Assembly: GCF_029407905.1 (NCBI RefSeq)
Contig: NC_073646.1
Span: 10,682,001 to 10,746,000, forward strand
Direction: 5' to 3'
Length of the DNA: 64,000 bases
Source: Bubalus kerabau
Taxonomy: Eukaryota; Chordata; Mammalia; Artiodactyla; Bovidae
Below the pieces are notes generated by a model, which saw only the letters and a program-made list of their open reading frames with translations, searched no databases and was not told the DNA's origin. Made by a program: the position numbers and the translations under genes. Of the stretch, positions 24,361 through 34,984 are shown in pieces; position 1 is the stretch's first letter, and each line of letters begins with the position of its first letter.

Positions 24361-24840
24361 TTGTCTTTCACCTTTGAAACGCAGTTATTAATAGATTTCA
24401 CTGGAAGAAAAGTGATCCCTCTGTGCCTTAAACACAGATCCACTCTGTCGGTTTTGTCCTATCTGCTGCGCCTTTCTGTGGTCGCCTTTCTGCCGCCTGT
24501 GTGCTCGCCCCTCGGGGGCCCAGCTCGCCAGTTTGGTGTTAAGAACTGGAGGTGCGATCGTCGGGCAGGACTGCAGGTTCCTTTGTGTCTGGTCTGTTCC
24601 CCCACGCCCGCTGTGGGACGTGTCTCACACAGCAGTGGCCTCGGGGGTTCGCAGACCAGCCCCAAAATGACAGTGAAGCCCAAGTTGCTCCTCTCCTACC
24701 CACTTCCCAACACCCTCCCTCCCAGTCGTGCCCAGAAGCACGTCGCCGGTCAGGCTAGTGTGCCCTCAGCAGCTATCGCGTACCTGCCCGTCGGCCTTTT
24801 TAACAGAGCGGGCCTTCGTGTACAGTGAGCAGCCAGTCCA
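24361..24840. promoter_or_regulatory. CpG-island-like intronic block
   Basis: A hand count gives about 26 CpG and about 57% GC over 480 bases, an observed/expected ratio near 0.65, with no recognised repeat. It ends about 430 bases before the exon at 25266. It could be an intragenic enhancer, an alternative promoter or merely mutation-cold sequence. No TATA element or convincing first exon is seen. Confidence 0.4.
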
Positions 24841-24935
24841 CACTGTTTGGCTGAAACATGAAAGCCTTGTTGCTGTCAGCATTGCAGCCATCCTGGTTTC
24901 CCGTTTATAAGTAGTGATGGAAACTGTATGCTTTA

Positions 24936-25066
24936 GGGGCTTCCCTGGGGGTCCAGTGCTTAGGACTCTGCACTTTCACTGCCAGGGGCCCGGGTTCAAT
25001 CCCTGGTTGGAAAACTAAGGTCCCACAAGCTGCATGGTGGGGCTAAAACAGAAAGAAAGAAAATGC
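24936..25066 (+). mobile_element. tRNA-Glu SINE (CHR type)
   Basis: Head ggcttccctgggggtccagt, B-box-like gttcaatccctgg, A-rich tail. An 8-bp duplication, atgcttta, lies at 24928-24935 and 25067-25074. Confidence 0.92.
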
Positions 25067-25265
25067 ATGCTTTAATAATACATTTGCTTAAGTTCCAGTT
25101 ACAGAAAACTCTAAGGTAAGTCATAGCACGGGCAGTACCTGGTCGTGGCAGCAGTCAGGAAGGTGGACGGTGGACAGCCAAGGCTGAGGCAGCTAAGTTC
25201 AAAGGGGCCTTCCGGGACAAGGTAAGGTGGCTGCGCTGACAGCCGGCCCCTTCTCTCTGTTCCAG

Positions 25266-25388
25266 GCATGGATCCTGAGAAACTCCAACGAATCCAGCTT
25301 CCAGTGCCCGCTGCGGCCGAGAAAACCACTTACAACCACCTCCTGGCTGAAAGACTCATCAGAATCATGAACAATGCGGCCCAGCCAG
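25266..25388 (+). CDS. CLEC16A: CLEC16A coding exon, 123 bp, frame-neutral
   Basis: The acceptor is ccttctctctgttccag, with a strong pyrimidine tract. The first two bases complete Gly. The exon then reads M-D-P-E-K-L-Q-R-I-Q-L-P-V-P, A-A-A-E-K-T-T-Y-N-H-L-L-A-E-R-L, I-R-I-M-N-N-A-A-Q-P and leaves the G of an Asp codon. Compared with human as I remember it, Glu to Gln, Asn to Ala and Pro to Leu are changed and the rest is the same. It begins and ends in phase 1 and is 41 codons long, so it can be skipped without a frameshift. The donor CCAG|GTGCCC is poor at +4 to +6. Confidence 0.97.
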
Positions 25389-25885
25389 GTGCCCGGGTGT
25401 GCGGGTGGTTCCCGGGGGTGGGGGAGTTGCAGGGACCAAGCCCCACACCAGCCGCAGGAGCCCCGGCTTCCAGACCTGGCCGTGCCGGGAATCCAGGTGG
25501 AGCTCAGCCGCTCCCCTGCCGCACACACACCTGGGGCCACCCGGACCCTCCCGTCCAGCCTTGTCTTCATCCTGGGGTCTCCTCCTCTTCCCGTCCCCCG
25601 TGGTGTTTGTGCCAGACTCTCCCTCTCTTCTCCTCCCATACTCACTTCTGCTTTGGTCGGTGGTGCCAGTGTCTGCAGCCCTCCTCTCAGGGTGGCCGAG
25701 GCCACATTTAAGCATGAACATTTGAGCAGGAACTAGGCTGAGAGGGTGAGCGAAAGGAAAGGCTGGAAGGTGGGGTTGGGTGCTGTTGATAATACATGCC
25801 CGGTGTCAGCCTAGTTCTGAGGCCTTGGCCAGTGCCGACCTGCAGCCACAGCAAGGGCTGGGAAGAGCAGGTGGGATGAGGTAGA

Positions 25886-26069
25886 GCAGCAGTCCTCACC
25901 TGGGGGCAGCGTTGTCCCCAGGGGACAGTGTCCAGAGACGTTCCTGGTTGTCACAGCTTGGAGACAGGTGCTACTAGCATTCTGTAGGCAGAGGCCAGGG
26001 TGCTGCAGCCCCAGAACAAAGGATTGTCCGGCCCCAAATGTCGATGGTGCCACAGTTGAGAGACCCTGA
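25886..26069 (+). mobile_element. MER5A (hAT-Charlie nonautonomous DNA transposon)
   Basis: Starts cagcagtcctcacctgg and ends cagttgagagaccctg, imperfect inverted ends typical of MER5A. In between are gttgtcccc, ctggttgtcacagcttg, gtagg cagaggccagg and ggattgtccggcccc in the expected order. Confidence 0.85.
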
Positions 26070-27744
26070 CTGCAAGGCAGGAAAAAAGATCATCAGGGTA
26101 TGAGTGAGAGCCCAGGAAAGGGCCCGACGGAGATGCTGCCTGGTGGGGAGAGACCCACTGAGCTGAGGTAGCAGGAGCAGTCCAGGCGGTGGGCTCAGGA
26201 GGGCAGGGGGCCAGAAATGTAGTTGCAGGTGAGGGCCTCAGAAGTCAAGGGGAGTAGTGGTCAGAGCACAGCATGACTGCTGGGGAGTGACCGCAAGGGC
26301 TTGGAGAGCCAGGTCCACAGCCTAAAGGGTGATGTCAGGGTATCGGTAAACCCAACAGCTGTTTATTTAGCAGCTCCTGTATTCAGCCTCTGTGCGCAAG
26401 TGATGAGGGTGAGGAAGCAGGGGACACGTAGACTCTATCCTCTGTGAAGTCCCGACAGTCTGGGGCTCCATGTGGAGATGGGATCTAAGCCTCAGAGCAG
26501 GGTCAAGGCCAGAAGTAACTCTGTGGGGCCCATAGATCTTTTTAAAGTCACAGGAGAGGAGAGAGGCATATCTGGGAATGAGGCCAGGGCCACTACCCAT
26601 CTCTGGAGGTGACATACAGGGGAGCCGGCTCTGGAGCCTGGCCCAGGCCCCATGTGGGGAGAAGAGGTCCCAGAGGAGGGTGTTTTGAATGACAAGAAAG
26701 ATGTGGTCATTTGGGACCAAGGGACACTCGGTGGGGCCAGTTTCTGCTGAAGGTCCAGGTGGAGGAGGCAGAGCATGGTCCTGAGAATGGTGGCCCAGGG
26801 CCGTTTGGCAGGAGCGGCGGGAGCCAGATGTGGCGTGGTGACGGGGAGGCAGAGTGTGGCCTGGGTGCTGGGGAGGACCCTCCAGGGACGGGAGGGTCAT
26901 CAGCCCTCCTGAGGACAGTATGTAGCGCCGCCTGGATTTCTGAAGAGAAGACACTGGGGTAGCTCAGAGGGACAATCTGGAAGCTTTGCTGGAGAGACAG
27001 ACCCTTGGGAGGAATAGCCGGCAACTCGCCAGGAGCTCACAAAGGAAGAAGGGTCCTAGTGGAGCATCACGGTCTGCTTCCCCAGAGGCAGCAGGAGGGG
27101 TGTTTCTGACCTGGCCCACAGGGTGGCTGGGAGCCAGACTGTGCTCCAGAGAACACCAGCGCTCAGCGGAGGCCAGGCAGGCGGGTGCTGCTGGGCCAGG
27201 GCGGGCAGAGTGGCCCAGCCAAGACCGATCAGCCTCTGCCTGGCTGGGTTTGTATTGTGCTTCAGAAGGCCTAGTTTTTCTTGTATGTTACCTGCTCAGT
27301 TTTGGGCAAATGGATTTCTATTCTCATCTATCTTCCCCCTCTCCCCCCCAACCCCTGACACAGGAGGCATAAAGCAGGGCAGGGAGGTGTGCAGCCATGT
27401 GTCTGCCTTGAGTGTTTCCCCAGTGGCCCATCCTGGTCCCCATTGTTCCTGGAAAGCCCCCCTTTCCTGGCCCCTCCTATGCGAAGGCCCTTCCCCATTA
27501 AAGACCTGGGGGGAGTTTGCTGAGAACGGGATGCCCTTCAGTCAGGCGGTCACGGGTGCTTCCAGGGATGATGCCAGGTGTGGGTTTTGGCATCCAGAAC
27601 ACCTGAGTCCGCCATGGCCCACGTGAGTGAGGCTGGGAACCTGCCCCTTCCTGTCTCCAAACCTCAGCCTGCAGAGCACGCACTGCAGTGGGGCTTTAGA
27701 GAGGCTCCTTGAGGAGCCCGGCTCCCGGCTCATAGCAGGACAGC

Positions 27745-27960
27745 AGGCTGTGTTAGTCAAGACTCGGCTGCAGTTGACAGGAACCCAGCTCAGACTCACT
27801 GAGACGATACAAACAAGTCTGCTGGCCTGTGTGACTTCGAGTCTGCTGGGCTCTGGCTGGAGGCACAGTGGACCCGGGGCCCACACAGTGTTGGCAAGCT
27901 CATCTGCGGGCTCTGCAACCTTCTGTGTTGGCCAGTTAACTGCCTGCCTCTCCCGCCTCC
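27745..27960. mobile_element. Old medium-copy repeat, family not assigned
   Basis: The text gacaggaacccagctcagactc resembles the start of the repeat at 45960-46430. I recognise both as one mammal-wide family but cannot name it. Confidence 0.4.
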
Positions 27961-28669
27961 CCTTTCTCTGTCAGGCTCTAGACTTGCTGTAAGAGAGACG
28001 CTGAGTGGTGGAAGGCAGGACTCGGGGCTTAGGTTGTAGAACACAGGAGTGTGAAAATGTGGGCATGGTGGCTGCTGTGGGGCCCATCACTGTCCCTGTC
28101 TGCAGCTCAGCACGGGGAGAGGGTCTGGAGCCCAGGGGTTCCAGCGAGTTGTGGAATTGAGCCTCACTGGCTGTGACTGGCTCCCTTGCTGGTCCCCTGT
28201 GCAGGCACTGTGACCAGGGGCCTGGATGGCCCCACCCAGCCTGGGGACTGTGCCCCCCACCCCGAGGCAGGGGGAGCAGGACTAGCCCCACCCACATCCC
28301 ATGACCAAGAGTGGGGCTGGTGACTCTCCAAAGGAAAGAGGGGTTCTGGTCCCTGAAGGAGGGGAAGGACCACTGGACAAGCAAAGCGACCATAGACAGC
28401 CACTTTCTAGGTCTTTAGTAATCAGTTACCCATTTTTCCTGCCTCCCTGTCCCCCATAAGAGGGCTTGGGGAGCATTTGGTACAGGCGGTTTTGATGGGA
28501 ACTTTCAACTGTAGTTGATTGGGAAGGGGATTAGCATGTGGCGGTTCCCTCTGTGTCCCCACGGGATGTAGGGGGCCTGTCGGCTGACCTGCTGATCTCC
28601 AAGTCAGGAAGGAAGGAGACTGACTGCACGTAAGGGTGTGGGCATGGCTAACCCGAGTGTGCCCTGCAG

Positions 28670-28779
28670 ATGGCAAGATCCGCTTGGCGACGCTGGAGCT
28701 GAGCTGTCTGCTCCTCAAGCAGCAAGTCGTGACCAGCACGGGCTGCGTCATAAAGGACGTGCATTTGGCCTGCCTGGAG
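28670..28779 (+). CDS. CLEC16A: CLEC16A coding exon, 110 bp
   Basis: The acceptor is gtgtgccctgcag and the donor is CTGGAG|GTGAGG. The first two bases complete Asp. The exon then reads G-K-I-R-L-A-T-L-E-L-S-C-L-L-L-K-Q-Q-V, a divergent V-T-S-T-G-C-V-I, and K-D-V-H-L-A-C-L-E, ending in phase 0. The first 19 and last 9 residues match human. The middle differs (human reads L-M-S-S-G-C-I-M), which suggests a loop between helices. The following 180 bases are very GC-rich with about 14 CpG. Confidence 0.97.
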
Positions 28780-29569
28780 GTGAGGCCCGTTCCTGCCGCG
28801 CCAGGCCCACAGTGCGGGGAGGTCGCAGGGACACCCCTGCACCCGGGTCGTAGCTGGGCCCGGGTGTGCGAGGCACCAGCAGGAGGGAGACGGGCCACAG
28901 GCCCTTGCCGACCCCCGCCCACTTGTCCCCGTGGCCCTGCCCTTCCACTGGGATGGCCCCGAGCAGCCCACTTAATTAGCGAATTTTAGTAGTTTCTCTT
29001 GTAAGTGTTTGGCTCTGTATTTGTCTCCAGGATTTTTTTCTTTTTATATTTTGGAGGTTGTATTCATGTACAGACACATGTTTATTCATTTACGGTTTAT
29101 CGTGCTACTGTGTACACTCATGTTTTAAATAGCATTTGTTGTTTTCCCTCTTATTTTTCATGTTTGTTTTAGAAAGCTTAGAAAAGTACAGAGGGGTGAA
29201 AAGTAACAATAGTTGATGCTTGGTGTGTGTCTTTCCAGCTGCACATATACCCTCACGCACGCGTTCACAAGCGAATTTTTCTGTTTAAAAGAGCGGAGTC
29301 ATCACAGCCGTATTTTATTAATAGAACCCATTTCCCTCACAGAACTGCACGCCAACAGCTCTCCAAGCCATCAGGTTGAATCATTTGTCCTTCACCCAGT
29401 TTTATTTTGAGCTCCTTCTCCACCACCCCCATGAAGAACCACTTTATGGATTAAGATTACTAGCCCAGAGTCTGTCTTCTATAGACTCAGATTTCAGAAT
29501 CTGTGGCCTGCCCCAACTCACTCACCTCCGTGAGACCTGCCCCCTCACGCCTTCCCTCTCTCTTAACAG
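28780..29569 (+). other. CLEC16A: CLEC16A intron, 0.8 kb
   Basis: The shortest intron in the window. The first 190 bases are GC-rich. The AT-rich part at about 29020-29420 may be diverged L1 but is not convincing. Ends tctcttaacag. Confidence 0.95.
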
Positions 29570-29614
29570 GGAGCCCGAGAAGAAAGCGTGCACCTGGTGC
29601 GGCATTTCTATAAG
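29570..29614 (+). CDS. CLEC16A: CLEC16A small coding exon, 45 bp
   Basis: A 15-codon exon in phase 0 at both ends, encoding G-A-R-E-E-S-V-H-L-V-R-H-F-Y-K. The acceptor is ctctcttaacag and the donor is AAG|GTAAAT. All residues agree with human as I recall it. It is too short to be found by frame length alone, and was located by homology and by its splice sites. Skipping it would remove 15 residues without a frameshift. Confidence 0.96.
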
Positions 29615-29940
29615 GTAAATTGCCGGAGCTCGGGGACAGCAGTGTGTGTCGTAGAAACAGGACTGTCATGTCTTCAGTCCTTTCTTACAGCCTCTGGGTC
29701 CTGAGTAAAAATGTACCATTCTGTCTGCTCCGCCACAGTGGTCTCTGTGCTATTCTGCTCATGCTGTCTTATCAGCACAACTTTTGAGCACTCACCCCTA
29801 GTGTGGGATTGTTCATTTATCAATTATATATGAGTTTTTTTAATTTATGAATTTACATGTAAACCATCAATTATATACAGATACTCATACGACTAAATTA
29901 TACATAGGAACTTTTGTGTTCGTGAATTATATGTGCTTAC

Positions 29941-30064
29941 CATGGCAACTCACTCCAGTATTCTTGCCTGGAGAACCCCATGGACAGAAGAGCCTGGCAG
30001 GCCATGGGGTCCATGGGGTCAGAAAGAGTTGGACACAACTGAAGTGACTTAGCATGCACGCATG
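29941..30064 (+). mobile_element. Bov-A SINE, 5'-truncated
   Basis: Begins in mid-body at atggcaactcactccagtat and runs to gaagtgacttagcatgcac. The tRNA-like head is missing. Confidence 0.85.
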
Positions 30065-30299
30065 CATAGGTATAAAATTACTGAATTACATATGAATTTA
30101 TAAACTGTATGCATGTGTATTGTTTATATATATGTACAGGCAGACCTCAGAGATACTTTGAATTTGATTCCAAACCACCACAAACAGCACATACCACAAT
30201 AGAGTCAAGCAAATGTTTTGGTTTCCCATTGCTAATCAAAGTTATGCTTACACTGTACCGAAAGTGAGCGATAGCATGGCGTCTAAAAAATGTGTTTCT

Positions 30300-30600
30300 G
30301 TTGTTCGGTCGCTAAGTCGTGTCTGACTGTGATCCCATGAACAGCACACCAGGCTTCCCTGTCCTTCACTGTCTGCTGGAGTTTGTTCAGATTCATGTCC
30401 ATTGAGTTGGTAATGCTATCGAACCATCTTATCCTCTGTCATCCCCTTCTCCTCCTGCCCTCAATGTTTCCCAGCGTCAGGGTCTTTTCTAATGAGTCGG
30501 CTCTTCACATGAGGTGGCCAAAGTATTGGAGCTTCAGCATCAGTCCTTCCACTGATTGAATTGAATATTCAGGGTTGATTGCCTTTGGCATTGTACATAC
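30300..30600 (-). mobile_element. BovB (RTE-type) LINE fragment, antisense
   Basis: The reverse strand encodes the L-K-L-Q-Y-F-G-H-L-M motif of the C-terminal end of the BovB reverse transcriptase protein and then runs into the BovB 3' region. Frames are broken. It duplicates part of the region found again at 30899-31160. Confidence 0.88.
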
Positions 30601-30636
30601 CTTAATTAAAAATAATTTTATTGTTAGGATTTCCTC

Positions 30637-30800
30637 AATGGTCCAGTGTTTAAGAATCCACTTTCCAATGCAGAGGACAAGTATCTGATTCCTGGCTGGG
30701 GAACTAAGATTGAGTCTGCATAGCAGGGGACAGCTCGGCCTGCACGCCTCAGCTAAGGAAAGCTCAAGATACAGCAAAGACCTAATGCTGCCTTAAAAAG
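30637..30800 (+). mobile_element. tRNA-Glu SINE (CHR type)
   Basis: Starts aggatttcctcaatggtccagtg and has a diverged B box (tctgattcctggctgg) and an A-rich end near 30797. It lies between the two BovB fragments. Confidence 0.75.
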
Positions 30801-30898
30801 AAAACTTTATTGCTAAAACATGCTGTCCATTGGACGGCCAGCATTTGCCGCAGACCTTCAGTTTGTTTAGAAAAAATGCAGTATCTTTGAAACAGTAA

Positions 30899-31160
30899 CT
30901 TCAGTTCAGTTCAGTCGCTCAGTCGTGTCCGACTCTTTGCGACCCCATGACTTGCAGCACGGCAGGCCTCCCTGTCCATCACCAACTCCCGGAGCTTGCT
31001 CAAACTCATGTCCATCGAGTCAGTGATGCCATCCAACCCTCTCATCCTCTGTTGTCCCCTTCTCCTCCTGCCTTCAAACTTTCCCAGCATCAGGGTCTTT
31101 TCCAGTGAATCAGTTCTTTGCATCAGGTGGCCAAAGTATTGGAGTTTCAGCTTCAGTAAA
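30899..31160 (-). mobile_element. BovB LINE fragment, antisense, with an open reading frame
   Basis: The reverse strand encodes L-K-L-Q-Y-F-G-H-L-M, then a basic R-R-R-R-G-Q-Q-R-M-R stretch, L-D-G-I-T-D-S-M-D-M and S-H-G-V-A-K-S-R-T-R-L-S-D. This is the well-known C-terminus of BovB ORF2. The copy is a short 3' fragment and not a functional gene. Confidence 0.93.
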
Positions 31161-32051
31161 GCAAAGCTCAATAAAATGAATGTCCCTCTGTGCTGAGAAA
31201 CCTCACACAGGCTCTAAACGTTTCTCATGAATTTAGTGAGAATTGATAAAGCGCCCCCATGACCTTCAGTATCTGGAAAATGTGTAGGTTCAGTTTCCAG
31301 GGGATTCACTTTAAGATACAGCCTTGTGGTGACTTTGTTTCCCTCTTTTCTTAAGGGTAAGGTAGGCTTAGGCAGGGCTCATCATTGTCAGTACTGGGTT
31401 CATCCATATGTCAGACAGCCCTGGTAGTTTTCTGATATTTTGGCCTCCGCATCAGCTCTCTCTGGATCCAGTGAGTGGCGGTTTTCCCTCGTAATCTGAC
31501 TGATGAAGAAATCCTCCAGGAGGAGGAAAGGCGTCAGCACTGCCGTTTTCTCGTTCACTTGTGCTTTCGTTCACTGTACTCTCTTTAAACGGCTGTTAAT
31601 TGTATACATAGATACCCGGAAGTCTTTTTCCTTGCAAGAAACTTTTTCAGCCACTGTCCATTACTGTCAGTGTTTGTTGAGATAAAACCAGGTCACATAA
31701 TCTGGAAATGCCCCTTGTGGGGCTCAGATGACCCCCCAAAGCTGCAGCACTCTGGATGTGCTCAGAAGAGGGTAGTACCACAGTGGGCCCCGTGTTCCGG
31801 GGTGGAATCCCAGTCCCCCCAGACTGGCCCCAACCCCACTTGGGCTTGAAGTGAGGAGATGAGTCCTCAGCACAGTCATCTTTGACACTCCTTCCAGTGT
31901 AACTGAGCTTAGTCAGTCCTCCCCACCTTCCCCACAAAAGCTTCTGGATTGCAAAAAGCAGGAAGATACATAGGTAGGCATCTTCCCAGAGGATTTTTCT
32001 TTTTCAGTGACAAAAGGAGATCTGTATTTGAATCACACCTCCCTTCTCCCA

Positions 32052-32252
32052 GAACTTCCCTGGTGGCTCAGATGGTAAAGCGTCTGCCTACAATGCAGGA
32101 GACCTGGGTTCAATCCCTGGGTCAGGAAGATCTCCTGGAGAAGGAAATGGCAACCCACTCCAGTATTGTTGCCTGGAAAATCCCATGGAGGGAGGAGCCT
32201 GGTAGGTTACAGTCCATGGGGTTGCAAAGAGCGACTTCACTTCACTTCCCTT
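32052..32252 (+). mobile_element. Bov-tA SINE
   Basis: Close to consensus from acttccctggtggctcagat to ttgcaaagagcgacttcac. An 11-bp duplication, cccttctccca, lies at 32041-32051 and 32253-32263. Confidence 0.95.
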
Positions 32253-32375
32253 CCCTTCTCCCAACCCAGGTTTCTCTCTCTTTTATTCTCTAAGGTTTGT
32301 ACCCTTAGTATATCAGGAGCTTATCGATATTTTCAAGGATAATTTCTGTGATTATTTTGTGGGTCTCATACCAAA

Positions 32376-32580
32376 GGGGCTTCCCTGGTGGCTCAGATCA
32401 CCTGCCATGTAGGAGACTTGAGTTCGATCCCTGTGTCGAGAACATCCCCTGGAGAAGGGAATGGCTACCCGCTCTAGTATTGTTGCCTGGAGAATTCCAT
32501 GGACAGAAGAGCCTAGCGGTACAGTCCATGGGGTCACAAAGAGTTGGACACGACTGAGCTACTAACATTTTCACTTTCAC
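32376..32580 (+). mobile_element. Bov-tA SINE
   Basis: Head ggcttccctggtggctcag with a small internal deletion before cacctgccatgtag, then a full body. A short duplication, accaaa, lies at 32370-32375 and 32581-32586. Confidence 0.92.
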
Positions 32581-32662
32581 ACCAAACAAGAACTTTCAAG
32601 TTTGCCGATAGTTTTGATAACTGGAAAAACATATAAAGGACCTATTGCTTTTCCCACCCCAA

Positions 32663-32663
<1 letters not shown>

Positions 32664-32708
<45 letters not shown>
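32664..32708. repeat. Compound (GT)n(GA)n microsatellite
   Basis: A GT run of about 24 bases turns directly into a GA run of about 20 bases. Confidence 0.97.
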
Positions 32709-32709
<1 letters not shown>

Positions 32710-33488
32710 AGACTTAAGACACAGGCCAGACCAGTGCTAACAGCCCCTATCCTCCCGGGCTGCAGACCTGTCCAGGGTGATCATAATGACCTTGTGCATT
32801 AACTCATATCATCTTCACATTGACCTGCACGGACGGGGCCAGACACCCCATCTTGCAGTGAAACAGAGAGGCTCTGAGAGGAACAACTGAGATTGGCCCC
32901 TGGCCTATGAGTCTCAGGGCCGTTCCTCCCCACCACCCTGTTCTGGGGGGCCCTCAGGGCCACAGGCACTCTAAAGCCCCCAAAGGCACGCCTCAGAAAC
33001 AAATGGAACAAGCCACGTAATGTTAGCCTTAAGCATATCTAATCATTCTCTTCCTTCCAGACGTGCGGAGCCTCTGTCAGCTTTAACATGACAGCTTAAC
33101 CCACACTCTTATTTTCTCCAACCATTCTCAGCAAACCGATCATGTTAAATACCTGAAATGTTAACCATTTTTATATTTTAATTGTACATGAAGTGATTTT
33201 TGTTGTGGTGGTTACCTGACTGCCTCGACACTAGAAATCCATAATGACACATGCTTGGAGAAAAGGAGAAAACCGTTGAGGTGCAATTTGATATTTGGGC
33301 TTTCGTTCGAGGGTGTGTGTGTATGTGTGTGTGTGTGTTCACGTGTATATTTCACTTCCTGGTGGTTTATGAGAACTCGCTAATAAGAAACAGATGACCC
33401 AAAAGCCGCGAACTGGAGTTTATAATCCTTTGTTGTTTATGGAAAAAAAAAATATACATAATCTTCTTTTTCCTTCCTTTCTTTTTAG

Positions 33489-33539
33489 GGAGAAGAAATC
33501 TTTTTGGACATGTTTGAAGATGAGTACAGGAGCATGACG
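33489..33539 (+). CDS. CLEC16A: CLEC16A small coding exon, 51 bp
   Basis: A 17-codon exon in phase 0 at both ends, encoding G-E-E-I-F-L-D-M-F-E-D-E-Y-R-S-M-T. Human has Asp at the third position, the only difference I recall. The acceptor has a very long pyrimidine tract (tccttcctttctttttag) and the donor is ACG|GTAAGT, the consensus. The acidic Phe/Asp/Glu-rich peptide is one of the best conserved parts of the protein. Skipping it keeps the frame. Confidence 0.97.
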
Positions 33540-33764
33540 GTAAGTGAGGGGCCAGAAGGACTCGCGGCCAAGCTTGTCCTGCCAAACTGAGAGAGAACTC
33601 ATCTAATTTGGGGCTTTTCTGTTCGAATGGCAGAGATGGGTGGGGAAAGGCATTGAAAACGGTGCCTTTTGATCCTCAGCAGTGAAATTTCAGATGACAT
33701 TCACTCCTCCTAAGTTGGGCTGAGTCATAAGATGGGTTAGAAAGATTCACTTTGATATGAATAG

Positions 33765-34130
33765 TTTTTTTTAAAACTTTTAATTTTATACTGGATTATC
33801 ACCAGTTAAGAATGCTATGATAGTTTCCGATGGACAGCAAAAGGACTCAGCCAGACATATACACGTATCCACTCTCCTCCACACGCCCCTCCCGTCCAGG
33901 CTGCGCATTACGTTGCGCAGAGTTCCCTGTGCTGTGCAGCAGGACTATGTTGGTTATCCATTTCAAGTGTAGCTGTGTTGACATGTCCATCCCAAGCTCC
34001 CTGACTGTCCCTTCCCCCCATCCTTCCCCGCTGGCAACCGTAAGTTTGTTCGCTAAGTCTGTGAGCCTGTTTCTGTTTGTAGATAAATCGATAGGCCTGG
34101 TTTTTGATTGTGGACTTAGTTGCACACGTG
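33765..34130 (-). mobile_element. L1 3' UTR fragment, antisense
   Basis: The plus strand is the reverse of the 3' end also seen at 850-1375. Examples are cagagttccctgtgctgtgcag near 33918 and ggcaaccgtaagtttg near 34034. Confidence 0.78.
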
Positions 34131-34984
34131 AAATCTCTTGATCTCCATGTCGACCTGATGTGAGTCACTGCCGCTATTACCCTGCTTTCGCCACTAAGGA
34201 AACGAGAGGCAGAGAGGTTGGGGTAGGTGCCCACAGCTGCCAGGCCATCACCTCCCAGTGCCCTGCCCTCCTGGCACAGTGCGATGCCACCTCCTTCTTC
34301 ACCGTGCCATCAGAATGTTCCCTAGTGTGGCTCTTCTTGCACCTGCCGTGCCAGCCCACGGTCTCCCCGTCTCTGTCCAGCAGGCACAATCGTGAGAAAA
34401 GATAGTTGCGGAAGATTGAAGGTTGTGCTGTTCTGATCATCTCCCCAATACCTGCCCCTCAGTTAAGACTCAGTAACTCGGTGCTAAATGATTCTTTCCA
34501 TGGACGTTTCTCACCAAAGAGTGAAGTGATTCAGGACGTTTACAATAAACCCAAGTGTTTAAAATGTCAACAAGAAAAAGACAGCATGTGCTGTGTGGCT
34601 CCCTGATGTGTCCCTGGGTGCCTGAACAGCTGGGCCCTCACCATATTCTTGCTCGCAGCATGTCTGAGGCCTCCCGGAGGCTTTTCAAGGAAGAGTGTAA
34701 GTTGGGATAATCACCAACAGAAAAGCCCCAGCAGCGCCCAGGCCTCCTCTTGGTGCTCTGCGAGGCACTCATGGGCGCCTCACACCTCTGATGGCCACAC
34801 CCATCATCCCCTGCACCCTGGAAAGAGGGTCTCAGGCTCCTGCTCTTGGGACCATGAAGTGGAGCGGAGTGGAGTCAGTGCTCAGCTGCCATCTTTGTTA
34901 CGCCCGTGATGTTCCCTTCCACAACATAACTCTCCAAAAGTTTGGCTTCTTGTATAAACAAGGCTTATGTGTCATTTGGCGATA

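Larger units (their letters stand above)
12616..25265 (+). other. CLEC16A: CLEC16A intron, 12.6 kb
   Basis: Bounded by GTAAGC and gttccag. It contains two antisense Bov-tA, two antisense L1 elements with a nested SINE (15740-18835), L2 pieces, a 66-bp x3 minisatellite, a TG microsatellite, CpG-retaining stretches at 21541-21740 and 24361-24840, and a tRNA-Glu SINE near the end. 12616-13440, 13684-14078, 14290-15740, 20600-21540, 21940-24360 and 25075-25265 show no element I can name. Confidence 0.93.
25389..28669 (+). other. CLEC16A: CLEC16A intron, 3.3 kb
   Basis: Bounded by GTGCCC and ccctgcag. It contains a MER5A element and a fragment of an unnamed old repeat at 27745-27960. 26350-26460 may be a weak antisense L2. 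The remainder (26460-27740 and 27960-28669) is GC-rich intron with several long chance frames and no recognised feature. Confidence 0.93.
29615..33488 (+). other. CLEC16A: CLEC16A intron, 3.9 kb
   Basis: Rich in ruminant repeats: a truncated Bov-A, two BovB fragments with a tRNA-Glu SINE between them, two Bov-tA and a GT/GA microsatellite. 31160-32040 and 32710-33480 show nothing nameable apart from a GT-rich run at 33313-33339 and a possible weak MIR near 32790-32900. Confidence 0.94.

Noticed and set aside
26367..26954. 195-codon reverse-strand frame rich in Pro, Ser and His
   Set aside because: Composition simply reflects GC-rich intron; partly over possible L2 sequence.
30911..31171. Open frame resembling a reverse transcriptase
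   Set aside because: It is the C-terminal end of a truncated BovB LINE, not a host gene.
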